A stretch of DNA of 46,229 nt from contig JACRAM010000050.1 in assembly GCA_016213405.1 (NCBI GenBank), positions 1-46,229 of the forward strand. Direction: 5' to 3'. This DNA comes from Bacteroidota bacterium (GTDB lineage Bacteria; Bacteroidota; Bacteroidia; Palsa-948). Shown here one piece after another: positions 26,293 to 32,955 of this stretch. Position 1 is the first letter of the stretch, and the number at the start of each line of letters is the position of its first letter. The notes beneath the pieces were generated by a model. It did no database searches. It was not told the origin of the DNA and worked only from the letters and a program-made list of their open reading frames with translations. Both the position numbers and the translations under genes were made by a program.

Positions 26293-26725
26293 GCATTTGC
26301 TTAACAAGAGTAGAAATGATTTTTCCATCCGCTTTTCCGGCAAGTTGTTTGGTTGCCACACCCATTACTTTTCCCATATCGGCAGGGGAAGTTGCACCCA
26401 CTTGAGAAATGATTTGCGCTACGATTGATTTTATTTCCGCTTCCGGCATCTGTTTGGGGAGATAGGCTTCAATAACTGCCGCCTGAAATAATTCTACCTC
26501 TTCCAGATCTTTTCTGTTTTGTTGATGATAAATTTCTGCGGCTTCTTTTCTTTGCTTCACCATCTTTTGCATGGCTTTTATCTCTTCTTCTTCGGTAACA
26601 GGTTTGCCCGATGATTTCAGAAGAAGCAGCGCTGCTTTGATGCTGCGTATTGCCTCCAGCTTGGGCTGGTCTTTGGCGAGCATTGCTGTTTTTATATCTG
26701 CATTTACTTTTTCTTCGAGTGCCAT
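26279..26725 (-). CDS. GatB/YqeY domain protein
   Basis: A 148-residue cytosolic protein related to the C-terminal tail domain of the GatB amidotransferase. It starts MALEEKVNADIKTAMLAKDQPKLEAIRSIKAALL. It continues with ITKQR-like KQRKEAAEIYHQQNRKDL and EVELFQAAVIEAYLPKQM, and ends with the family pattern DMGKVMGVATKQLAGKADGKIISTLVKQML. It probably has a tRNA-related role, but this is not proven. Its final codons and stop lie in the palindromic element shared with the CPBP gene. Confidence 0.92.
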   Translation of the reverse strand: MALEEKVNADIKTAMLAKDQPKLEAIRSIKAALLLLKSSGKPVTEEEEIKAMQKMVKQRKEAAEIYHQQNRKDLEEVELFQAAVIEAYLPKQMPEAEIKSIVAQIISQVGATSPADMGKVMGVATKQLAGKADGKIISTLVKQMLSPS

Positions 26726-26795
26726 GTTTTACGGATTAAGAATGGAGGGCGAATTTACGAATAAAGGTGTTATTTCGATTTTGGGAGTTTGTTCA

Positions 26796-26916
26796 TAGGA
26801 CTTACGCAATTTTGTATTTCTCTGCGAAACTCTTAAAACTCTGTGTTCTCTGTGTTAAAATTTTCAACACAGAGTTCACGGAGAAACACAGAGTTTCACA
26901 GAGTGCGTAAGTCCTA
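26796..26916. mobile_element. MITE-like element with 13-bp terminal inverted repeats
   Basis: Perfect ends TAGGACTTACGCA (26,796-26,808) and TGCGTAAGTCCTA (26,904-26,916) enclose about 95 bp made of CTCTGTG repeats on the left and CACAGAG on the right, so the whole 121 bp can fold on itself. It has no coding capacity. The next such element (27,521-27,648) shares the TTACGCA/TGCGTAA ends, but its filling is different. Confidence 0.8.
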
Positions 26917-26925
26917 GTTCATTCT

Positions 26926-27264
26926 TTACTTTTTCTCTCTGATTATTTTTGTAATTTCTTTTAGTTGTGCAAAGGAGAGGTTGCTGATGTCATCTGAAAT
27001 GTTTTTTCCTTTTTTAAGAAAGGCAAGCGGGTGCCGGGTGTTTTTTTCTTCTTCGGCAGTGTCAGGAATCCACTCAAACAAATCATCGGGCGTGCATTTG
27101 AAAATAACGCATAGTTGCTCAAGGTCATAAAAGCCGATGCTTAGTTTTTGATTGTTTGCAAGTTGGTGGGATACCCAGTGTGAAATTCCGTTCTGCCTCA
27201 GATAAGCAGCCGTGTTTGGGAGATTTCGTGCTCGGCAATGCTTGTCTATGTCTAATTTTAGCAT
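26926..27264 (-). CDS. XRE-family helix-turn-helix regulator
   Basis: A 112-residue predicted DNA-binding regulator. The N-terminal 65 residues fit a Cro/CI-type fold, with helix RARNLPNTAAYLRQNGISHWVSHQLANNQ and then LSIGFYDLEQLCVIFKCTPDDLFEW, the common ending of this domain. A charged linker (DTAEEEKN) and a C-terminal helix (SFAQLKEITKIIREKK) follow. It is monocistronic, and its stop is 10 bp from a MITE-like element. Upstream lies a seven-copy array with a 21-bp period (27,333-27,479), a plausible autoregulatory operator set; this is inference. Confidence 0.85.
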   Translation of the reverse strand: MLKLDIDKHCRARNLPNTAAYLRQNGISHWVSHQLANNQKLSIGFYDLEQLCVIFKCTPDDLFEWIPDTAEEEKNTRHPLAFLKKGKNISDDISNLSFAQLKEITKIIREKK

Positions 27265-27332
27265 GGTTTGATTGTTTTTGTTGATGTTTTGATATGAAGA
27301 TGTGCAAAACTAAGCATTATATTTCAAACTTA

Positions 27333-27479
27333 CATCATTATTTTTAAAAATAACATCAATATTTTTCAAGTTTTCATCAATATATTTAAAACTTTCACAA
27401 CAATTTTTCAAATATACATAATAATCTTTCAAACTATCACAACAATTTTTAAAGAAGACATAAAAGATATACTTGGATT
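27333..27479. promoter_or_regulatory. AT-rich direct-repeat array with exact 21-bp period upstream of the XRE gene
   Basis: A CA-rich start (CATCA, CATCAA, CACAACA or CATAATA) followed by a T-tract and AAA recurs with its first C at 27,333, 27,354, 27,375, 27,396, 27,417, 27,438 and 27,459. That is seven copies at exactly 21 bp, two helical turns. A diverged eighth copy may start at 27,315. The array starts about 70 bp upstream of the XRE start codon. It could be an operator array, an iteron-like set or bent DNA. Confidence 0.7.
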
Positions 27480-27690
27480 ACACAGATTTTAGAAAGATTA
27501 CACCGATTACTTGACTCACATTACGCAAAATGTTCAATATTCAATGTTCAATTCTCAATTCTCAAGTAAAAAAAACAGTGCAATTCATTGAACATTGAAC
27601 ATTGCGTATTGAATATTGAATATTTTTAAAAAAATGACTTGTGCGTAACATCAGTACTTGATTGCCTTCATCGGTATAATCTGTATTTGT
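27478..27690. mobile_element. Composite palindromic, non-coding element
   Basis: Outer GATTACACAGATTTT and GATTACACCGATTAC motifs on the left are matched by an inverted TCGGTATAATCTG on the right. Inside are TTACGCA (27,521-27,527) and TGCGTAA (27,642-27,648), which enclose TTCAATGTTCAATTCTCAAT-type tandem repeats and their inverted partner TTGAACATTGAACATTG. I see no gene. The layout parallels the 26,796 element. Confidence 0.6.
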
Positions 27691-27696
27691 CTTTTG

Positions 27697-27848
27697 CCCC
27701 GTTGGATAATTCATTGACCAATGATGGTAAAGCAAGAAAACAATATCCTACGGGGTTTGCGTGAGGGATTGAAGTGGAAATCCCCTGACGCTTCGGTCAG
27801 GGATTGGAACGGAAAGCCCGACCTCCGCTTCGGAGGGCACGCCCAAGT
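27697..27848. repeat. Cluster of hairpin modules downstream of the phosphatase gene
   Basis: CCCCGTTGGATA (27,697-27,708) and an imperfect inverse TATCCTACGGGG (27,747-27,758) enclose TCATTG/CAATGA. Two related modules follow. One is GGGATTGAAGTGGAAA with hairpin CTGACGCTTCGGTCAG, the other GGGATTGGAACGGAAA with hairpin CCTCCGCTTCGGAGG. The two modules have the same order and similar length, so they look like a duplicated structured unit. I assign no gene here. Confidence 0.6.
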
Positions 27849-27867
27849 AATTTTACTTTTGGAAGTT

Positions 27868-29151
27868 TTAGAAAATGCGGCAGGTGAGCAGGGCAATATC
27901 GTCAAGATATTCTTTGGCGCCTTTGTATTCTATCACGCTTGCGATGATGTGTTTGTTGAGGTCTTTTATTTTGCGCATGGGTTTGCCTTCGGCAGAAGTG
28001 CGCCCGTTATGTTGTAAAAGTTCTTTCAGCCGTTTCATTGAGAATTCTTCTTCTGCTTCGTTTTCTTGTTCCACCACTCCATCGGTATAGCACAGCAGCA
28101 CGGTGCCGGGTTCAAAACTGACCACGCCTTCTTTTACTTTTTGCAAATCATCGAGCATGCCAAGCCCGGTGCATCCGGTTCTGAGCATGCTCACGGTGCC
28201 ATCGGGGCTGAGCACGAGCGGTGGGTTGTGCCCTGCGTTCACGTAGGTGAACATGCGTGTGATGATGTTATATTTGGCGACAAAAAGTGTGATGAAGCGT
28301 TCTCCTTTTGCGGTGTCGTTTACTTTTTTGTTGAGTTCATGCACCAGGTCGGCAAGTGAATCGGTTCGGGGGAGAAGAATGCGCATGTTTGCCTGAAAGT
28401 TGCTCATCAGCAGGGCGGCAGAAATTCCTTTTCCGGATACATCGGCAATGCAAAACGCCACTTCGTGTTCATTGATGCGGACGAAATCATAATAGTCGCC
28501 TCCGATTTCTTCGTGGGCGATGTAAACCGCATCCATTTCCAGTTGTTTATCATTGGGGAGAATTTCGGGGAAGAGCATGTGCTGCATCTGCGAGGCAACT
28601 TCTAATTCTTTTTTGATGGATGCCTGCCGCACGCTGTCTTTTGCGAGGCGTTTGTTTTCGATGGCTACTACTAAAATATTGGTGAGCGTTTGAATAAAGT
28701 TCAGATGTTTTACGCTGGCTCCCATTCCTATTTGTTCTTCATCCAAATCACCGATGAGGGCGTATGCAAGCGCCTGATCTTTATGAAACACGGGAATAAC
28801 CACATCCACATTGTGCTGCTTGAGGGCTTTCTGAATGGGAACGAGTTCGCCCGATGGAGCAAAATCCATGAGCGTTATATCTTTAATGGGAGAAAGGTAG
28901 CGCTCTACTTCGGCAGTGGTGAAGGCGGCATCCATTCCGAATTTCAAAACGCATTTCCATCCTCCGTCATAGGCATACAATATAAGTGAGCCAACATTTA
29001 ACTGATGTTTGAGAACCGATTCATAAATCTTAAGCAGTTCGGGAGTTTTGGTATTGGCGTTTATCGCTTTTGTAACCTCCAATAGCGAAGCAAGCTTCAC
29101 ATCCAGCAATTTGGACTTGGACATTGTTCTGGCGCTTATTGATTCAGACAT
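27868..29151 (-). CDS. PP2C-like (SpoIIE/RsbU type) serine phosphatase with N-terminal sensory domain
   Basis: A 427-residue protein from the ATG at 29,151. Residues about 15-185 look like a GAF-type sensory domain (LLEVTKAINANTKTPELLKIYE, then TNILVVAIENKRL). A short coiled linker with QASIKKELEVASQMQHMLFP follows, which is typical before this phosphatase domain. The metal-binding motifs are EIGGDYYDF, ADVSGKGISAALLM, NAGHNPPLVL, CYTDGVVE and LDDIALL. Such enzymes usually act on anti-sigma-factor antagonists, but no such partner is encoded here. The gene is bounded by 12-bp inverted repeats (27,697 and 29,228). Confidence 0.9.
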   Translation of the reverse strand: MSESISARTMSKSKLLDVKLASLLEVTKAINANTKTPELLKIYESVLKHQLNVGSLILYAYDGGWKCVLKFGMDAAFTTAEVERYLSPIKDITLMDFAPSGELVPIQKALKQHNVDVVIPVFHKDQALAYALIGDLDEEQIGMGASVKHLNFIQTLTNILVVAIENKRLAKDSVRQASIKKELEVASQMQHMLFPEILPNDKQLEMDAVYIAHEEIGGDYYDFVRINEHEVAFCIADVSGKGISAALLMSNFQANMRILLPRTDSLADLVHELNKKVNDTAKGERFITLFVAKYNIITRMFTYVNAGHNPPLVLSPDGTVSMLRTGCTGLGMLDDLQKVKEGVVSFEPGTVLLCYTDGVVEQENEAEEEFSMKRLKELLQHNGRTSAEGKPMRKIKDLNKHIIASVIEYKGAKEYLDDIALLTCRIF

Positions 29152-29227
29152 TTTTTTACCGTAGTTTTTCAAGAAGTAAACCCCTTAGGATAATCTGTTT
29201 GTGAATAGTATAAGTTTATCATAATCA

Positions 29228-29239
29228 TATCCAACGGGG
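29228..29239. repeat. Right partner of the 12-bp inverted repeat bounding the phosphatase gene
   Basis: TATCCAACGGGG is the perfect reverse complement of CCCCGTTGGATA at 27,697-27,708. A related CCCCTTAGGATAATCTG lies at about 29,182-29,198. Confidence 0.6.
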
Positions 29240-29264
29240 TAAATGTACAACAAGTATTTTATAC

Positions 29265-29360
29265 TGAGATTACACTGATTTTAAAAACGATTACAGCGAT
29301 GAAACAATAAAATGCAATCGGTTTAATCTTTTCTTTTGTTCTGAAATCTGTGTAATCTCA
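29265..29360. mobile_element. MITE-like inverted repeat, non-coding
   Basis: Arms TGAGATTACACTGATTT (from 29,265) and AAATCTGTGTAATCTCA (29,344-29,360) match at 16 of 17 positions when inverted. An inner pair around CGATTACAGCGAT and ATCGGTTTAATC is weaker. It has the same vocabulary as the outer part of the 27,478-27,690 element. The gap from 29,152 to 29,553 holds no gene that I can see. Confidence 0.65.
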
Positions 29361-29439
29361 TACATAAGACGTATAAGTAAGGTGATTGGTTGCCTGAGTT
29401 GAAAATTATTTATTAAGATCTTTCAGAATGTTTTGCTGC

Positions 29440-29548
29440 TGTCCCGCGAAGCGGGACAAATATGAATAACTCCGTATGAAATGCGGAGAAACTCCGTATG
29501 AAATGCAGAGAAAGTAATGTCTTTCGAACTACAACTCCGAAGGAGTTG
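29440..29548. repeat. Left palindrome set of the IS200-like transposase
   Basis: GTCCCGCGAAGCGGGAC (29,441-29,457) comes first. Two copies of CTCCGTATGAAATGCGGAG (29,470-29,488 and, with one change, 29,492-29,510; 22-bp period) follow, and then CAACTCCGAAGGAGTTG (29,532-29,548). The last two kinds reappear, inverted and slightly changed, on the other side of the transposase. Confidence 0.8.
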
Positions 29549-29553
29549 AATAT

Positions 29554-30000
29554 TCACAATACGTATTTTTCTTCAAATTCAATTTTATGCTCTTTCAGCA
29601 ATTCAATAAACTCTTCACGAAATGTTTTTCTGGCATGATGTTCTTTCTGATTCTTCACATATTCAATCAGCCGGTCTTTTGCTTCGATTGAATAAGTAAA
29701 AGCGCCATATCCATCCTGCCAACCATTGAAATGCGGAAATATATTTTTACTCTTAATCCATTCTGAACTTGCAAGTTTTATGTCTTTTACAAGATTTGCC
29801 AAAGCAATTGACGGATGAAGATGAACTATGATATGAATATGGTCTTCCACTCCGTTGATACGGTATAAATGGCATTTTTTATTTTTCAGGATTCCTGAAA
29901 TATATTTATAAAGTTCGGTGCTGTTCTTTTCTGTAAGTGTTCTTTCGCGCGAGTGTGTTGAAAAAACAATCTGATAAAGAATTTGCGTGTAAGTACTCAT
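29554..30000 (-). CDS. IS200-like / REP-associated tyrosine transposase
   Basis: A 148-residue HUH transposase from the ATG at 30,000 (MSTYTQILYQIVFSTHSRERTL). The metal-binding HUH motif is HIHIIVHLHPS near residue 68, and the nucleophile Tyr is in RLIEYVKNQKEHH near residue 119, as in TnpA/RAYT proteins that act on single-stranded DNA. A longer frame would use TTG and add nonsense residues across palindromes. Flanking hairpins mirror each other on both sides. The 'FHELI-like' C-terminal tail (FREEFIELLKEHKIEFEEKYVL) is common in RAYTs of this phylum. Whether it is active is unknown; the frame is intact. Confidence 0.92.
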   Translation of the reverse strand: MSTYTQILYQIVFSTHSRERTLTEKNSTELYKYISGILKNKKCHLYRINGVEDHIHIIVHLHPSIALANLVKDIKLASSEWIKSKNIFPHFNGWQDGYGAFTYSIEAKDRLIEYVKNQKEHHARKTFREEFIELLKEHKIEFEEKYVL

Positions 30001-30008
30001 GAGGTATT

Positions 30009-30093
30009 CAACCCTTTCAGGGTTGAGATTTAGTTCATGTTTCGTTCTCCACATTTCATGTGGAGTTATTCGGGTTGAATCCCTTGGGGATTC
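30009..30093. repeat. Right palindrome set of the IS200-like transposase
   Basis: CAACCCTTTCAGGGTTG (30,009-30,025), CTCCACATTTCATGTGGAG (30,047-30,065) and GAATCCCTTGGGGATTC (30,077-30,093). The first two mirror the CAACTCC and CTCCG palindromes on the left. They lie between the transposase start and the lpxD-like stop. Confidence 0.8.
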
Positions 30094-30098
30094 TCCAA

Positions 30099-31031
30099 TC
30101 ATTTTTCCATCTTCACAAAAATCTCAGGAAGTTTACGAAGCATGGCGAGTTCCCTGAATTTTTTCATGGATTCATCACACGGGCTGCCCAAATATGTTTT
30201 GCCGCCTTCCACATCTTTTGCAGGTGCAGATTGTCCCAGCAGCACAGCCCCTTTGCCGATTCTTATTTTGCTTGGCACGCCCACTTGTCCCCAAAGCACC
30301 ACATCGTCTTCAATCACACAGGCGCCTGAAATTCCAACCATCGAAGCGAACAAACAATTCTTTCCGACTTTAGTATCGTGTCCGACTTGAACATGATTGT
30401 CAATTTTTGTTCCGTTTCCGATAATGGTTTCTCCCGTCACACCTCTATCAATGCTTGACAGTGCGCCAATCTCCACGTTATCTTCAATCACCACTTTTCC
30501 GCAGGAGAGTAATCTGTCATAACCAGCCGGACGTTTTTTATAATAGAATGCATCTGCTCCAATCACAACTCCTGAATGCAGAATCACATTATTGCCGATG
30601 ATGCAGTTGTCATAAATACTTACGTTGGGATGGATGGTGCAGTTGTCTCCAATCTTCACGTTATCTCCAACGAAGCAATTCGGCATAACGCGCGTGTTCT
30701 TGCCAATAACCGCAGAATCGCTTATTGCCTTTTGTGAAAACGAACGTGATGAAAACTGAGACGATATACGATTGAACGCGCTGAACGGATCGTCAGTAAC
30801 AAGCAATGCTTTTCCGGCAGGGCATTCCACTTTTTTATTGATAATGATTGCAGCGGCTTTCGACTTCAGGGTTTTGTCATAATATTTCGGATGATCAACA
30901 AAAGCAATATCTCCATCCATAATAACATTGAGTTCATTAATTCCGTAAATAAGCAAGTCTGAATTGCCAGTAATCTCTGCTCCAATCAGCGAGGCGAGTT
31001 CTTTTATTTTTTGCGGCTTGGAAAATTTCAT
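30099..31031 (-). CDS. lpxD: LpxD-like UDP-3-O-acylglucosamine N-acyltransferase
   Basis: Left-handed beta-helix acyltransferase, predicted to add the second acyl chain in lipid A synthesis. The 310-residue protein has an N-terminal UDP-binding-type domain (about 1-100) and then hexapeptide repeats: VIGKNTRVMPNCFVGDNVKIG through GNNVILHSGVVIGADAF. The catalytic-His region reads KIDNHVQVGHDTKVG. A C-terminal helix follows (MKKFRELAMLRKLPEIFVKME). The family is clear. Bacteroidota often carry a second LpxD-like paralogue, so the exact role is less certain. It ends the coaX-OMP-lptC operon. Confidence 0.85.
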   Translation of the reverse strand: MKFSKPQKIKELASLIGAEITGNSDLLIYGINELNVIMDGDIAFVDHPKYYDKTLKSKAAAIIINKKVECPAGKALLVTDDPFSAFNRISSQFSSRSFSQKAISDSAVIGKNTRVMPNCFVGDNVKIGDNCTIHPNVSIYDNCIIGNNVILHSGVVIGADAFYYKKRPAGYDRLLSCGKVVIEDNVEIGALSSIDRGVTGETIIGNGTKIDNHVQVGHDTKVGKNCLFASMVGISGACVIEDDVVLWGQVGVPSKIRIGKGAVLLGQSAPAKDVEGGKTYLGSPCDESMKKFRELAMLRKLPEIFVKMEK

Positions 31032-31040
31032 GAATTAAAA

Positions 31041-31649
31041 TTACTCATTTTTATTTTCGGCATCGTCCTTCAGGTTAATTGTTCCTTTGATGTTTTTGAT
31101 TTTATATTTTGTAAAATCCTGATTTGATTCCAATCCGTCTCCATAAATAATTTCGTCAGCCGTAGTGATTTTAACAAACGCTTCCGTATATATTTTATCT
31201 TTTGCTTCGTCCCATATCAGGTGTTCCGTATTCAGTTTTTCTCCTTTCACATTCACCACTTCCACATTTCTTTTTGCGTCCATCCTGCCTTCTTTTTCGT
31301 AGCGGATGCCATAATCTGCTTTCAGTTGCGAATCAATCTTCATCGAATCGTTATAGAAAAGTATTTTCACACCGAGGGGGAATTCAATGTATTGCTTGTC
31401 AACATACCGGTCGAGTTGCACAGCCATAAGTTTCATTTTCACTTTTCCGGAATCGCTGTACATAATCTCCGCATCCTTCATCGATTCGGAAGGAAGATTT
31501 TTTGCCGAAGTAATTAAGTTGATGGTTTTAATATCGGTCTGGCAGGAAGAAAAAAGAAGGCACAAGGTAAAAGGTATAAGGTATAAGGGAAAATGCAATT
31601 TGTTTTTACATCGTACATAGTACATCGTACATCGTACATTTTTAATCAT
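31041..31649 (-). CDS. lptC: LPS export protein LptC
   Basis: Lipid-anchored or membrane-tethered bridge that passes LPS from LptB2FG to LptA. From the ATG at 31,649 it has 202 residues. The signal ends in LLFSSC, a lipobox. The mature region holds the LptC beta-jellyroll pattern: SMKDAEIMYSDSGKVKMKLMA, the family block FPLGVKILFYND, LKADYGIRYEKEGRMDAKRNVEVVN and EHLIWDEAKDKIYTE. About residues 3-30, most of the signal peptide, are encoded by short tandem repeats. The start overlaps the upstream OMP gene by 8 bp, and the lpxD-like gene follows 9 bp later. Confidence 0.9.
   Translation of the reverse strand: MIKNVRCTMYYVRCKNKLHFPLYLIPFTLCLLFSSCQTDIKTINLITSAKNLPSESMKDAEIMYSDSGKVKMKLMAVQLDRYVDKQYIEFPLGVKILFYNDSMKIDSQLKADYGIRYEKEGRMDAKRNVEVVNVKGEKLNTEHLIWDEAKDKIYTEAFVKITTADEIIYGDGLESNQDFTKYKIKNIKGTINLKDDAENKNE
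31559..31641 (-). repeat. Tandem repeats forming the lptC signal-peptide coding sequence
   Basis: Two 8-9-bp repeat blocks: GGTATAAGGTATAAGG (about 31,575-31,590) and ACATCGTACATCGTACAT (about 31,622-31,640, with a related CATAGTACATCG before it). On the coding strand they give VRCTMYYVRC and FPLYLIPFTLCL. Confidence 0.7.
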
Positions 31650-32955
31650 ACTTCCGCTTGATAAACCACCTGTCATTCAACGTAAATCCGATAACCGCTT
31701 TTAAATACTGTTCTTTGATAAGTTGGTTCTCAGTGGTTCCCATCTGCCCGATTTCAAATCCAACATTGATGATAGACTGCGAATACGTTTCGCCAACTTT
31801 TATTTTTCTCAAAGGAAATCCTGCGCCAAAAGTGATGGCAAATTCTTTGAGAGAAGTATTTCTTAACTCCATGTAAGAACTTGTGTAGGCGAATCCTACC
31901 CTATAGAATATTTTTTTGAAATACTCTTCTTTTGTTCCGGCACTTTTATTTGGGATGTATTGCATTCCCATCGCAATGCGCTGGCTGTTTTTTAAAAGCG
32001 AATCCTGCCCGAATGATTTGAACGAAGCCCAGTTCTGCGTGGAGTAATCAAATCCAATCATCCATCTCTCGCCTTTCTTTAAAACAAACCCACCGCCCAA
32101 CATCATCGGCATGGTAATAGTATCTTTCACATCTTCATTATTAATGATAGTGTCCTTCATTACTTCTACTCCGAAATCATTTTTATAAGTAGCGGCAAAA
32201 GTTGTTTTCTTCACATTGATATTTGTCTTTAACCCGCCCGTGGCGCCAAGCGTCAGTGACCAGTTATTTTTCAATAGATATTTGTATTGCGCTCCGAATA
32301 TGTAATGAAAATCGCTCACGCGTGTCGTCTGCGAAAATTTTGTATTAAAAAAATTTGACGCCTTTGGAAATGAATCCCGGCTGCTGAAGATTAAATCACC
32401 AAAGAGATAAGAAACATTTACCCCTGCCGAAAAATTTTTCTTCCTGAACCCATTGCCAAAATATATTTGGTTGATTCCTCCTTCTCCAACATAAGAATAT
32501 TTCACAGTGCCGATGCTGTCCTGTTCCTTTTCATCATGAATTTTGTATCCCACTGTGCTGTACGGCAACAAACCAAAACTGGCGCCCCACCATTGTGCCA
32601 CAGGAAAAGCCAGCGCCATGTATGCAAGAGCAGTTTGATTAGAAAGAAATTTTTTATCCTGTGTTTCAAGATTTGTTGTATTGCTTTTCAGTCCGAAGTC
32701 AAAAACAGTTAGCCGGGCTGAGGCATGTGATGCGGGATTGGACGTATTGATATAGAAAGGAGCTGTTGTGTCATTCTGAACCGCGTTATAAATCCCACCC
32801 ATAGGAATGTTGTTGGCAAAACCTCCATACTGAAGTTCTCCTAATCCATAGCGCGAATAAGGAGAGTTGGTTAATGACTGGGAATAGCAGAAATAAGATG
32901 GCAGATAGCAGATAGCAAATACCAAAAAGAAAATACTGAACTTATTTTTTTTCAT
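31642..32955 (-). CDS. Outer membrane beta-barrel protein, function unknown
   Basis: A 437-residue secreted protein with signal peptide ending CYSQS. The mature region is rich in alternating hydrophobic and aromatic strands, with typical barrel-type turns (LTNSPYSRYGLGELQYGG near the N-terminus, then VGFEIGQMGTTENQL). The final strand ends RWFIKRKYD. Its place between coaX and lptC is one I associate with Bacteroidota, and suggests a role in envelope assembly or transport; this is inference. Residues about 8-20 of the signal come from a tandem repeat (GCTATCTGCTATCTGCC on the coding strand). It overlaps coaX by 14 bp and lptC by 8 bp. Confidence 0.8.
   Translation of the reverse strand: MKKNKFSIFFLVFAICYLPSYFCYSQSLTNSPYSRYGLGELQYGGFANNIPMGGIYNAVQNDTTAPFYINTSNPASHASARLTVFDFGLKSNTTNLETQDKKFLSNQTALAYMALAFPVAQWWGASFGLLPYSTVGYKIHDEKEQDSIGTVKYSYVGEGGINQIYFGNGFRKKNFSAGVNVSYLFGDLIFSSRDSFPKASNFFNTKFSQTTRVSDFHYIFGAQYKYLLKNNWSLTLGATGGLKTNINVKKTTFAATYKNDFGVEVMKDTIINNEDVKDTITMPMMLGGGFVLKKGERWMIGFDYSTQNWASFKSFGQDSLLKNSQRIAMGMQYIPNKSAGTKEEYFKKIFYRVGFAYTSSYMELRNTSLKEFAITFGAGFPLRKIKVGETYSQSIINVGFEIGQMGTTENQLIKEQYLKAVIGFTLNDRWFIKRKYD

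Noticed and set aside
27333-27479. CRISPR array
   Set aside because: The period is 21 bp with no separate spacers, no conserved repeat of 25 bp or more, and no cas genes.
29440-30093. Claim that the IS200-like transposase moves the intragenic GC-rich elements
   Set aside because: Its flanking palindromes differ in sequence from the CCCTCCC-type hairpins; only proximity supports the link.
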